Positions 21,101-27,586 of a stretch of 64,000 bases of DNA are shown one piece after another; the first letter of the stretch is position 1; each line of letters opens with the position of its first letter. This stretch comes from Gilvirhabdus luticola (GTDB lineage Bacteria > Bacteroidota > Bacteroidia > Flavobacteriales > Flavobacteriaceae). A program made the position numbers and the translations under genes. The notes under the pieces were generated by a model. It ran no database searches. It worked only from the letters and a program-made list of their open reading frames with translations, and was not told where the DNA came from. Location: the NCBI RefSeq assembly GCF_032583975.1, contig NZ_JAWHTF010000001.1; one strand, 5' to 3'.

Positions 21101-21386
21101 GTCCCCTATTACCGAAATGTTGAAATATGACTTCAACAATGATGGCAATGAGGAAATTTTATTGGCAGGGAATTACTTTGGTGTTACGCCTTACCATGGC
21201 AAATTTGATAGTTTTTCTGGAGCTGTAATTGAAAACACAGGAGAAATTATATCGTCAAATCAACTGGGGATAGATTTTTCGCAAAAAGCAGTAAAAGGCT
21301 TAAACATTCTTAAATTTAATGAGCATGAATATTTACTAGTAACTATAAACGACAATGAAATTGAAATTTATGAAATTCCGAATTAA
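18126..21386 (+). CDS. FG-GAP/VCBS-repeat lipoprotein with ASPIC/UnbV domain, copy 3
   Basis: With the ATG at 18126 the product is 1086 residues and starts directly with a lipoprotein signal (LFLGC, Cys17). An in-frame start at 18084 would add 14 non-signal residues and overlap copy 2 by 50 bases, so it is rejected. Propeller repeats (DINNDDLPDIFF, DVNGDSYLDIYV), the ASPIC/UnbV segment (GIGTKVISYHNG to DSIKIIWPD) and C-terminal repeats follow the order of copies 1 and 2. Divergence between copies is high outside the calcium loops, so they may bind different partners or assemble as a hetero-complex. The next gene, a haloperoxidase-like lipoprotein, starts inside its 3' end. Confidence 0.9.
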   Translation: MTKNIGYIILLCLFLGCAKKETLKLFSYVDENHSKVDFINKLHPNNNLNILDYLYYYNGGGVAVGDINNDDLPDIFFTANQGKNKLYLNKGNFVFEDITKKAGVEGNSDWNTGTVMADVNGDSYLDIYVCAVVGLKGLEGSNELYINNGDGTFKEQAEKYGLNFKNYATSATFFDYDNDGDLDMYLLNHAIHTQNSFGKADIRYKRNDKSGDKLLRNDGEVFIDVSDIAGIYGGANGYGLGIATQDFNNDGFVDIYVSNDFHEDDYYYLNNGDGTFSEQLKTYFGKTSRFSMGSDVADINHDGYMDILTLDMTPEDEKILKSSMGDETLDMLKMRTEKLGYHYQYARNMLQVNNGNGFSETALFSGIASTDWSWSALFSDFDQDGEQDVFVSNGIPKRPNDLDYIKFFSNEKIQENLQNSNLVDNEALKIMPSGAVANCIFQGIKNLSFKNQSGNWIANDTIISTGSAYADFDNDGDIDIVTNNINSVATFYKNNIDKDSTAHYIKLKFKYKKGNWLGIGTKVISYHNGIHQFKQLFASKGFQSSSEAIIHFGYGSVKTVDSIKIIWPDNTIQIAENVRTDQTLTITPLNKRFPVKYETLFPKLRTWLKKIDSLNGLKFTHKENNYKDVDRHKLIPYQISDRGPATAIGDLNNDGLDDIFFGSSKNELSKLFIQTGNGFVAKNLSLFEDDILNEDTAVCIVDFNKDGINDLFIGSGGGEFNNGSKPLLDRLYINKDSLNLEKVIIPKYFENSSVIKSFDADNDGDVDFFIGNHAKATSFGESPNSYILINENGTFSLNKIAGLGMVTDAMITDFNHDNQLDIIAVGEWMSPTFLKNEKGAFVDMTPRYINERLNGLWQSLASFDIDNDGDQDYLLGNFGLNSKFKASQEFPMKMYIGDFDSNKKDETIVAVEKEGKYYTINNLDELASQLTYLKKKYTTYQEFAGQSVEDIFGNKKLSQVKLLTVDVLASGYLKNDNEKYTFIPFEDANLQLSPITEMLKYDFNNDGNEEILLAGNYFGVTPYHGKFDSFSGAVIENTGEIISSNQLGIDFSQKAVKGLNILKFNEHEYLLVTINDNEIEIYEIPN

Positions 21387-22710
21387 ACAACTACTTGTTT
21401 GTACATTTTTCATTATTGCTATTTCCTGCAAAAAGGAAGCTAAAGAGATTGTTATAACAGCAAACAATTATCATAATGCGGTTGATCAGTTGACCGCTGT
21501 TATGGTTCATGACATTTTTCCACCACCTGTAGCAAGTCGTATTTTTGCCTATTCCAACATTGCAGCCTATGAAGTGATGTGTCAGGAAAGTTCAGAATAC
21601 AAAACTTTAGCGAATCAGGTGACCGAATTAAAACCAGTCCCTAAAGCAGGAAATAAGGAGAATATAAATTTTAAATTGGCAGCATTAGTGGCCTATTTAG
21701 ATGTTGGGAAAGAACTTATTTTTTCAGAAGACAGAATTATAACGTATAGAGATAGTTTATATAATTCTTGGGAAAATTTAGATAAAGATACTTTTGAAGC
21801 GTCAAAAAATCACGGTTTATTAATAGCAAAGCATATAAAGGATTGGATCGCAACGGATAATTATAAAGAAACACGAACAATGCCTAAATTTACCGTGAAT
21901 TCGGAAGACCCTTCGCGATGGCAACCAACACCTCCAGATTATATGGATGGTATTGAACCGCACTGGAACAAAATAAGACCTTTTGTAATTGATTCAGCAT
22001 CTCAATTTATTCCAGAAGAGCATCCTAAATTCTCACTAGAAAAAGATTCTGATTTTTATAATGAACTTTTAGAGGTTTATAATGTAGGAAAAGAAATAAA
22101 AAAAGGGGGAGATGGTTCTGAAGAAATTGCTATTGCTCAATTTTGGGATTGTAATCCATACGTCTCTACTCATAAAGGCCATTTAATGTTTGCTACTAAA
22201 AAAATTACACCAGGCGCACATTGGATGGGTATTTGTAAAATTGTATGTAAAAAAGACCAGGCGAACTTCGAAAAGTCTATTTATGCTTATACAAAAACGT
22301 CGATGGCAATAGCAGATGGCTTTATAAGCGCATGGGATGAAAAATACAGAAGCAATTTAATAAGACCAGAAACTTTAATCAATCAATATGTTGATGAAAA
22401 TTGGACTCCTTTATTGCAAACACCTCCATTTCCTGAATATACAAGTGCACATTCTGTAATTTCAGGAGCAGCTGCAATTTCATTGGCCAGTATTTTTGGT
22501 GATAACTTTTCCTTTGATGATGATACTGAATTGGTTTATGGCTTGCCAGTGAGACATTTCTCTTCATTTAGTCAGGCCTCAAATGAAGCTGCGATAAGTA
22601 GATTATATGGAGGTATTCATTACCGCACAGCAACTCAAACTGGCCTTACTCAAGGTCGGAATCTGGGTAAATTTGTAGTTGAGCATCTTGACATGGAAGT
22701 TAACAATTAG
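21370..22710 (+). CDS. Vanadium-dependent haloperoxidase/PAP2-family lipoprotein
   Basis: Starting at ATG 21370 the protein has 446 residues and a lipoprotein signal ending AISC (Cys20). The vanadate/phosphate-binding residues of the family are present in order: K325 with R332-P333 (K-x6-RP), S359-A-H361 within PEYTSAHSVISGA, and R411 with H417 in SRLYGGIHYRTA. The aspartate normally four residues after the last histidine (H-x3-D) is alanine here. Known: members are haloperoxidases or vanadate-sensitive acid phosphatases, and the sequence alone does not decide which. It overlaps copy 3 of the FG-GAP genes by 17 bases, so it belongs to the same operon and probably the same envelope complex. 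An ATG at 21355 is an alternative start. Confidence 0.82.
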   Translation: MKFRIKQLLVCTFFIIAISCKKEAKEIVITANNYHNAVDQLTAVMVHDIFPPPVASRIFAYSNIAAYEVMCQESSEYKTLANQVTELKPVPKAGNKENINFKLAALVAYLDVGKELIFSEDRIITYRDSLYNSWENLDKDTFEASKNHGLLIAKHIKDWIATDNYKETRTMPKFTVNSEDPSRWQPTPPDYMDGIEPHWNKIRPFVIDSASQFIPEEHPKFSLEKDSDFYNELLEVYNVGKEIKKGGDGSEEIAIAQFWDCNPYVSTHKGHLMFATKKITPGAHWMGICKIVCKKDQANFEKSIYAYTKTSMAIADGFISAWDEKYRSNLIRPETLINQYVDENWTPLLQTPPFPEYTSAHSVISGAAAISLASIFGDNFSFDDDTELVYGLPVRHFSSFSQASNEAAISRLYGGIHYRTATQTGLTQGRNLGKFVVEHLDMEVNN

Positions 22711-22720
22711 TGTCTTAAAC

Positions 22721-23629
22721 ATGAATAAGATTAAATATGTAAGTGTATTCATTTTAGTAGGTCTTACAGTATGGTATTTGTTTATAAAACCGAATGATTA
22801 TGTTATAACATTCAAAAGCAACACATCACCTGGTACTTTATTTAAAGGAGTTGAAGACTGGAATTTGGCAAATCAGAAATCAGATTCATTTAACTTTACT
22901 GTAATAAACAAAAAACATTTTGAATTTTATACAGAACATATTGAAATTGATAGTCTGTTGTTACAAGTTAAATGGAATTTTAAAGGGATAAATGATAGCG
23001 TTTCCATGGTTAAAGTTGGGCTTTTAGAAAGAGAGCATTCTCTTTACAATCGTATCACAGCTCCGTTTTTTAACACTAAATTTAAGGAAAAATCAATTCA
23101 ATTGATTCAAGATTTTAAAAATGGATTGGATTTTCAATTAAAAAATAAATTTAAAGTAAAGATTGTGGGTATTGACACATTGCCAGAATTACAATATGCC
23201 TATATTAAAATTGATAGTGTGCCTTTAAAACTAAAAGCAAAAAAAATGTTAGAAAATAACACAAATTTGCTAACATTTTTGACAAAGCATAATCTTAAAG
23301 AAGGAAATTTTCCTTTTCTATTGGTTGAAGCCTGGAATTTAGAAGAAGATATAATTAGCTTTAGATATTGTTTTCCTATACTTAAAAAAGATTCACTTCC
23401 ATTTAATGAAATCATTAAATATGATAAAATTAAACCCAAACCAGCTTTAAAAGCAATTTACAATGGCAATTATAGAACTTCAGACAGAAGTTGGTTTGGA
23501 TTATATCAATATTCCAAGAAACACCAAATTAAAATCGCTGAACCAATTGAATTTTTTTATAATAATCCATTTAATGGAGGTGATGAGCTTAAATGGGTTT
23601 CAGAAACTTACATGTCCATACTAGAATAG
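22721..23629 (+). CDS. Membrane-anchored SRPBCC/GyrI-like ligand-binding protein
   Basis: From ATG 22721 this is a 302-residue protein with one N-terminal membrane segment (VSVFILVGLTVWYLFI) and no DNA-binding domain. The C-terminal ~60 residues (AIYNGNYRTSDRSWFGLYQYSKKHQIKI then EPIEFFYNNPFNGG and a W-x-x-E-T-Y end) resemble the GyrI-like/effector-binding fold, and the middle is compatible with an SRPBCC (START-like) domain. The function is unknown; a small-molecule binding role is inferred. It starts 10 bases after the haloperoxidase-like gene and is the last gene before the palindromic terminator at 23638. The longer frame from 22679 would overlap the previous gene. Confidence 0.6.
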   Translation: MNKIKYVSVFILVGLTVWYLFIKPNDYVITFKSNTSPGTLFKGVEDWNLANQKSDSFNFTVINKKHFEFYTEHIEIDSLLLQVKWNFKGINDSVSMVKVGLLEREHSLYNRITAPFFNTKFKEKSIQLIQDFKNGLDFQLKNKFKVKIVGIDTLPELQYAYIKIDSVPLKLKAKKMLENNTNLLTFLTKHNLKEGNFPFLLVEAWNLEEDIISFRYCFPILKKDSLPFNEIIKYDKIKPKPALKAIYNGNYRTSDRSWFGLYQYSKKHQIKIAEPIEFFYNNPFNGGDELKWVSETYMSILE

Positions 23630-23637
23630 CGTTTTAA

Positions 23638-23671
23638 ACAAACAAATCGAAATCGATTTCGATTTGTTTGT
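23638..23671. terminator. 34-bp perfect palindrome followed by a T tract; probable operon terminator
   Basis: Bases 23638-23671 form an uninterrupted perfect inverted repeat centred at 23654/23655 (ACAAACAAATCGAAATC and its complement). A T-rich tract follows from 23676. It lies eight bases after the stop of the GyrI-like gene and ~100 bases before GH65. As RNA it gives a very stable hairpin with a minimal loop, so termination is the simplest reading. Its exact symmetry also fits a protein-binding site. Confidence 0.7.
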
Positions 23672-23769
23672 ATCATTTTTTTTAATAAAAATTATAAATT
23701 CCGTCCAAAATTTAGGAAATTGACAATATTCAATAACTAAAATTAATTTTTAATAAAAGTATAAATAAC

Positions 23770-25806
23770 ATGAAACGTAATATATTAATTATTGCAGGTT
23801 TCTTATTTAGTTTATTGGTCAATGCTCAAAATGATGAGTGGAACATAACCAGAACGAATAAAGACAATTATACAGGAGTTTCAATATCTAATGGGCGTAT
23901 CGGTTTACTAACATCGCCAGAACCTTTTAAAATAAAGCATACGGTTCTAAATAATGTGTATGATGTGGATCCAGTTTTAAAGGTAAGTCAAATAGTTCAT
24001 GGTATGGACTTTGGAAATTTGGATGTTTATATAGATGGTGATTTAGTGACGAGTAAAAACATCAGTAACTGGTCTCAAACAATTAACATGAAAGAAGCGG
24101 CATTTACTACTCGCTTTGACTTTAAAGATAAAGCCAAAATTTCATGTACAGTTTACGCACTTCGGAATTTGCAATATACAGGATATATTGATGTAGAAAT
24201 AAATGCTCTGGTAGAAATAGACATTAAAGTGGTTGGAAAAATAACTACTCCGGAAAAATACTTAAATCCAATAAATAGTTATCAAGTATTGCGCGATGTT
24301 GAAACAACTATGCCGATTTTACAAACTGTTGCCTCAACTCCTTTTGGAAAGCATCTTGTTGCTACTTCAGGAACTTTTATTTGGCATGATATAAACTCTT
24401 CAAGAGAACATCAAAGGCCAGAATTAAAGCATGCTATGGTTACTGAATATGAGAATACACTTTCATTTGAGAAGAATATTAAGAAAGGAGAAAAATCTGA
24501 ATTTGCATGGACAGGTGCAGAATGTACAACTGCCGATTTTTCAGACCCAAAGTCAGAATCTGAACGTATGGTAATTTTTAATCTTTTGAATTCACGTGAT
24601 GTTCTTTTAGCAGGACACAAAACACTCTGGGAAGAATTATGGGAAGGCGATATTATTATTGAAGGCGATCTGGTGTCGCAACAAGATGTGAGGTTGGCTT
24701 TGTACCACTTATATGCTTTTGGTCGTTCAGACAATGATTTAAGTATAGCACCTATGGGATTATCACTTCAAACCCCTTATAATGGGCATATCTTTTGGGA
24801 TACAGAATTGTGGATGTTTCCTCCATTGCTATTACTTAATCAAGACATAGCGAGGTCTTTGGTTAATTATAGGTCAGACAGACTGGAACCAGCTAAAAGA
24901 CGTGCAATTAATTATGGTTATGATGGAGCAATGTTTCCATGGGAAAGTGATGATACAGGTGAAGAAGCTACTCCACCATTTGCATTAACAGGACCTTTTG
25001 AGCATCATATTACTGCTGATATTGGTATAGCATTTTGGAATTACTACAGAGTTACAAAGAATAAAAAATGGTTAGCTGAAAAAGGTTATCCTGTATTGAA
25101 AGAAATTGCAGATTTTTGGGTAAGTAGAGTAACTAAAAATGATGATGGAAGCTATTCTATTAATAATGTAGTTGGCGCTAATGAATTTGCACCTAATGTA
25201 GATGATAATGCTTTTACAAATGGTTCGGCTAAAACAGCATTGTATTATGCAGAATTAGCTGCTAAAGTTACTGGAAATTTCTCTGATCCAAACTGGGCTG
25301 AAGTTGCTAAAAATATTAGAATTTTAAAATTACCTGACGGAGTTACCAAAGAGCACTCAAAGTATAATGGGGACATTATAAAACAAGCAGATGTTAATCT
25401 TCTGTCTTTTCCTTTAGACATAGTTAGCGATAGAGAATCTATTCTCAGAGATTTAAAATACTATGAGCCTAAATTGTCAAAAGAAGGTCCTGCAATGGGT
25501 AAATCTGTTTTTTCAGTACTTTATGCTCGTTTAGGAGATGCAGAAAATGCTTTTAGGCTATTTAAAGAAAGCTATGTTCCTAACCAGCAGAAACCTTTTG
25601 GGGCTCTTTCAGAAACAGCAACTGCCAATCACTCTTATTTTGCAACAGGAGCTGGCGGTATGTTACAAGCAGTTCTCTTCGGTTTTGCAGGTTTGCATAT
25701 CATGGATGATGGTATTATTCAAAAAGCCCCAATTTTACCAAAAGAATGGAAATCATTAACAATCAAAGGAGTTGGTTTAGAAAAGAAAACATTTTATGTT
25801 AATTAA
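23770..25806 (+). CDS. GH65 alpha-glucoside hydrolase (kojibiose-hydrolase-like)
   Basis: This exported 678-residue protein (signal peptide ending LLVNAQ) has the GH65 layout: N-terminal beta-sandwich, then an (alpha/alpha)6 barrel. Motifs include GHIFWDTELWMFP (residues 339-351) and GANEFAPNVDDNAFTN with general acid E472. Most GH65 enzymes are phosphorylases with a phosphate-binding Gly-Thr/Ser loop late in the barrel. Here that place reads GALSETATANHS, with E615 available as a hydrolytic base, as I recall for the Flavobacterium johnsoniae kojibiose hydrolase FjGH65A. Hydrolysis in the periplasm of alpha-1,2-glucosides or a related disaccharide is therefore favoured. It opens a new transcription unit with GH13, GH97, transporters and trehalase. 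Confidence 0.85.
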   Translation: MKRNILIIAGFLFSLLVNAQNDEWNITRTNKDNYTGVSISNGRIGLLTSPEPFKIKHTVLNNVYDVDPVLKVSQIVHGMDFGNLDVYIDGDLVTSKNISNWSQTINMKEAAFTTRFDFKDKAKISCTVYALRNLQYTGYIDVEINALVEIDIKVVGKITTPEKYLNPINSYQVLRDVETTMPILQTVASTPFGKHLVATSGTFIWHDINSSREHQRPELKHAMVTEYENTLSFEKNIKKGEKSEFAWTGAECTTADFSDPKSESERMVIFNLLNSRDVLLAGHKTLWEELWEGDIIIEGDLVSQQDVRLALYHLYAFGRSDNDLSIAPMGLSLQTPYNGHIFWDTELWMFPPLLLLNQDIARSLVNYRSDRLEPAKRRAINYGYDGAMFPWESDDTGEEATPPFALTGPFEHHITADIGIAFWNYYRVTKNKKWLAEKGYPVLKEIADFWVSRVTKNDDGSYSINNVVGANEFAPNVDDNAFTNGSAKTALYYAELAAKVTGNFSDPNWAEVAKNIRILKLPDGVTKEHSKYNGDIIKQADVNLLSFPLDIVSDRESILRDLKYYEPKLSKEGPAMGKSVFSVLYARLGDAENAFRLFKESYVPNQQKPFGALSETATANHSYFATGAGGMLQAVLFGFAGLHIMDDGIIQKAPILPKEWKSLTIKGVGLEKKTFYVN

Positions 25807-25822
25807 ATTATATTTTAGACAG

Positions 25823-27577
25823 ATGAAAAAAAACATTCCCTTCTTTTTAATAATTATTTTATTGATTAACTGTAAAGAGAGCACAAAACAATCTGAAAGT
25901 ATAGCAAGTGAGGTTGTTGAATCAGAAAGGAATTCAACATGGTGGAAAGAAGGCGTATTGTATCAAATTTATCCACAAAGTTTCAAAGATACAGATGGTG
26001 ATGGTTTTGGTGATTTTAGAGGTGTTATTGAAAAATTAGATTATCTGGAAAGCCTAGGTATCACAATGGTTTGGATGAATCCTTTTTTTGAGTCACCATT
26101 AGTAGATAATGGCTATGATATTAGCGATTATAGAGCTATTCATCCTCGTTATGGAACTATGGAGGATTTTCAGGAAATGCTGGATGGCATGAAATCAAGA
26201 GGAATTAAATTCGTGCTGGATGTTGTTGTTAATCATAGCAGTGATGAACATGAATGGTTTCAGTCAGCTCGTAGTTCAAGAGATAGTGAATATAGGGACT
26301 ATTACCATTGGTGGCCAGCCGAAAAAGGCAAACCACCACATAGACACAGTCTTTTTGATCCAGAAGGTGGTTGGGATTATGTGGAAGAAACAGATTCATA
26401 TTATTTACACACATTTGCCGAAGCTCAACCAGATTTGAATTGGGAAAACCCAAAACTTCGTCAGGAAGTTTATGACATTATGAAGTTTTGGGCAGAAAAA
26501 GGTGTTGATGGTTTCCGTATGGATGCTTTTCAATTTGCTAGTAAAGACACTACTTATCCCGAGTTTCCAGAAGGTCATGAAAAAGATTTTGTCAAGTGGT
26601 ATGGTATGCGACCACAATTACATGAGTATTTAAAAGAAATGTACAAAGAGGTTATTGAACCATACAACGTTTTTGCAGTTGCAGAAGGAGCTGGAAGTAC
26701 ATTTAAAGATGCACACGACTTGGTTGATGCTGATCGTAATGAACTTCAAACAGCATATCATTTTGAATATGTAGATATGTCAAGAACACCTGAACGTTAT
26801 GAACTATCTGAATTTAAAGAAGTGTTTACGCTTTGGGATAAAGAGTTTTCTGAAAACGGATGGTTAGCCATTTTCCTTTCCAACCATGATAATTCAAGAT
26901 TGGTTGATCGATTTGGAAATCCTAGCCCAGAATTTAGAACGGTTTCCACACAAATGCTCAATACATTTCTTTTGAGTATGAGAGGTACACCTTACACCTA
27001 TTATGGAGATGAGTTGGGTATGACAAATATTGATATGCCAACAATAGAAGAATATGTAGATATTGATGCAATTGGTAAATACAAAACAGCACTTGCTGCT
27101 AATGAAGATGTGGAAGAGTTCATGAAAGTTCTCAACTATAGCTCACGAGAAAATTCACGTACTCCAATGCAATGGAATGATACAGATAACGCTGGCTTTA
27201 CTTCTGGAATGCCTTGGAAAAAAGTTAATCCAAATTATAAAGAGATTAATGTTGCAGCACAGGAGAATAATCCAAACAGTGTTTTAAACCATTTTAGAAA
27301 AATGGTAAAACTTAGAAAAGAAAATGAAGTATTGGTTTATGGAGATTATCAAATCATTCAACAAGAACATCCAGAGATTTATGCTTACACTAGAACATTA
27401 GATAATCAAAAAATGCTTGTGCTTCTTAATTTTACTGATCAAGACTCTAATATCTCACTACCTGAAGTAAATAGTCTTAACAACACACTTATAAATAATT
27501 ACGAAGCATTAACTATTAACAACAATACTATTACATTGAAACCATACCAAGCAGCTATTGTTTCAATTAAAAAATAA
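25823..27577 (+). CDS. GH13 alpha-glucosidase (oligo-1,6-glucosidase type) lipoprotein
   Basis: Starting at ATG 25823, the protein has 584 residues with a lipoprotein signal ending LINC (Cys17). The alpha-amylase-family barrel motifs are complete: DVVVNHSS, GFRMDAF with nucleophile D234, FAVAEG with acid E288, and LSNHDNSR with D356. The fifth conserved region reads QPDLNW, typical of the oligo-1,6-glucosidase/alpha-glucosidase subfamily, and the DTDGDGFGDFRG loop is a calcium site in relatives. It would release glucose from isomalto- or short alpha-gluco-oligosaccharides in the periplasm or at the surface. An in-frame start at 25796 overlaps GH65 and adds residues ahead of the signal, so it was not chosen. 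Confidence 0.9.
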   Translation: MKKNIPFFLIIILLINCKESTKQSESIASEVVESERNSTWWKEGVLYQIYPQSFKDTDGDGFGDFRGVIEKLDYLESLGITMVWMNPFFESPLVDNGYDISDYRAIHPRYGTMEDFQEMLDGMKSRGIKFVLDVVVNHSSDEHEWFQSARSSRDSEYRDYYHWWPAEKGKPPHRHSLFDPEGGWDYVEETDSYYLHTFAEAQPDLNWENPKLRQEVYDIMKFWAEKGVDGFRMDAFQFASKDTTYPEFPEGHEKDFVKWYGMRPQLHEYLKEMYKEVIEPYNVFAVAEGAGSTFKDAHDLVDADRNELQTAYHFEYVDMSRTPERYELSEFKEVFTLWDKEFSENGWLAIFLSNHDNSRLVDRFGNPSPEFRTVSTQMLNTFLLSMRGTPYTYYGDELGMTNIDMPTIEEYVDIDAIGKYKTALAANEDVEEFMKVLNYSSRENSRTPMQWNDTDNAGFTSGMPWKKVNPNYKEINVAAQENNPNSVLNHFRKMVKLRKENEVLVYGDYQIIQQEHPEIYAYTRTLDNQKMLVLLNFTDQDSNISLPEVNSLNNTLINNYEALTINNNTITLKPYQAAIVSIKK

Positions 27578-27586
27578 ACTATTAAA

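Noticed and set aside
11700..21200. Regular repeats of GATAATGATGG-type DNA in the FG-GAP genes as a CRISPR-like array
   Set aside because: The repeats are in-frame calcium-loop codons of variable spacing with no conserved spacer length and no cas genes.
23638..23671. The perfect palindrome as a recombination or attachment site
   Set aside because: No integrase, mobile-element gene or direct target duplication is near it. Position after a stop codon with a T tract fits a terminator better.
24411..24734. A 107-codon reverse-strand ORF inside GH65
   Set aside because: It is a shadow of a well-supported enzyme gene; the translated product resembles no family and has no start context.
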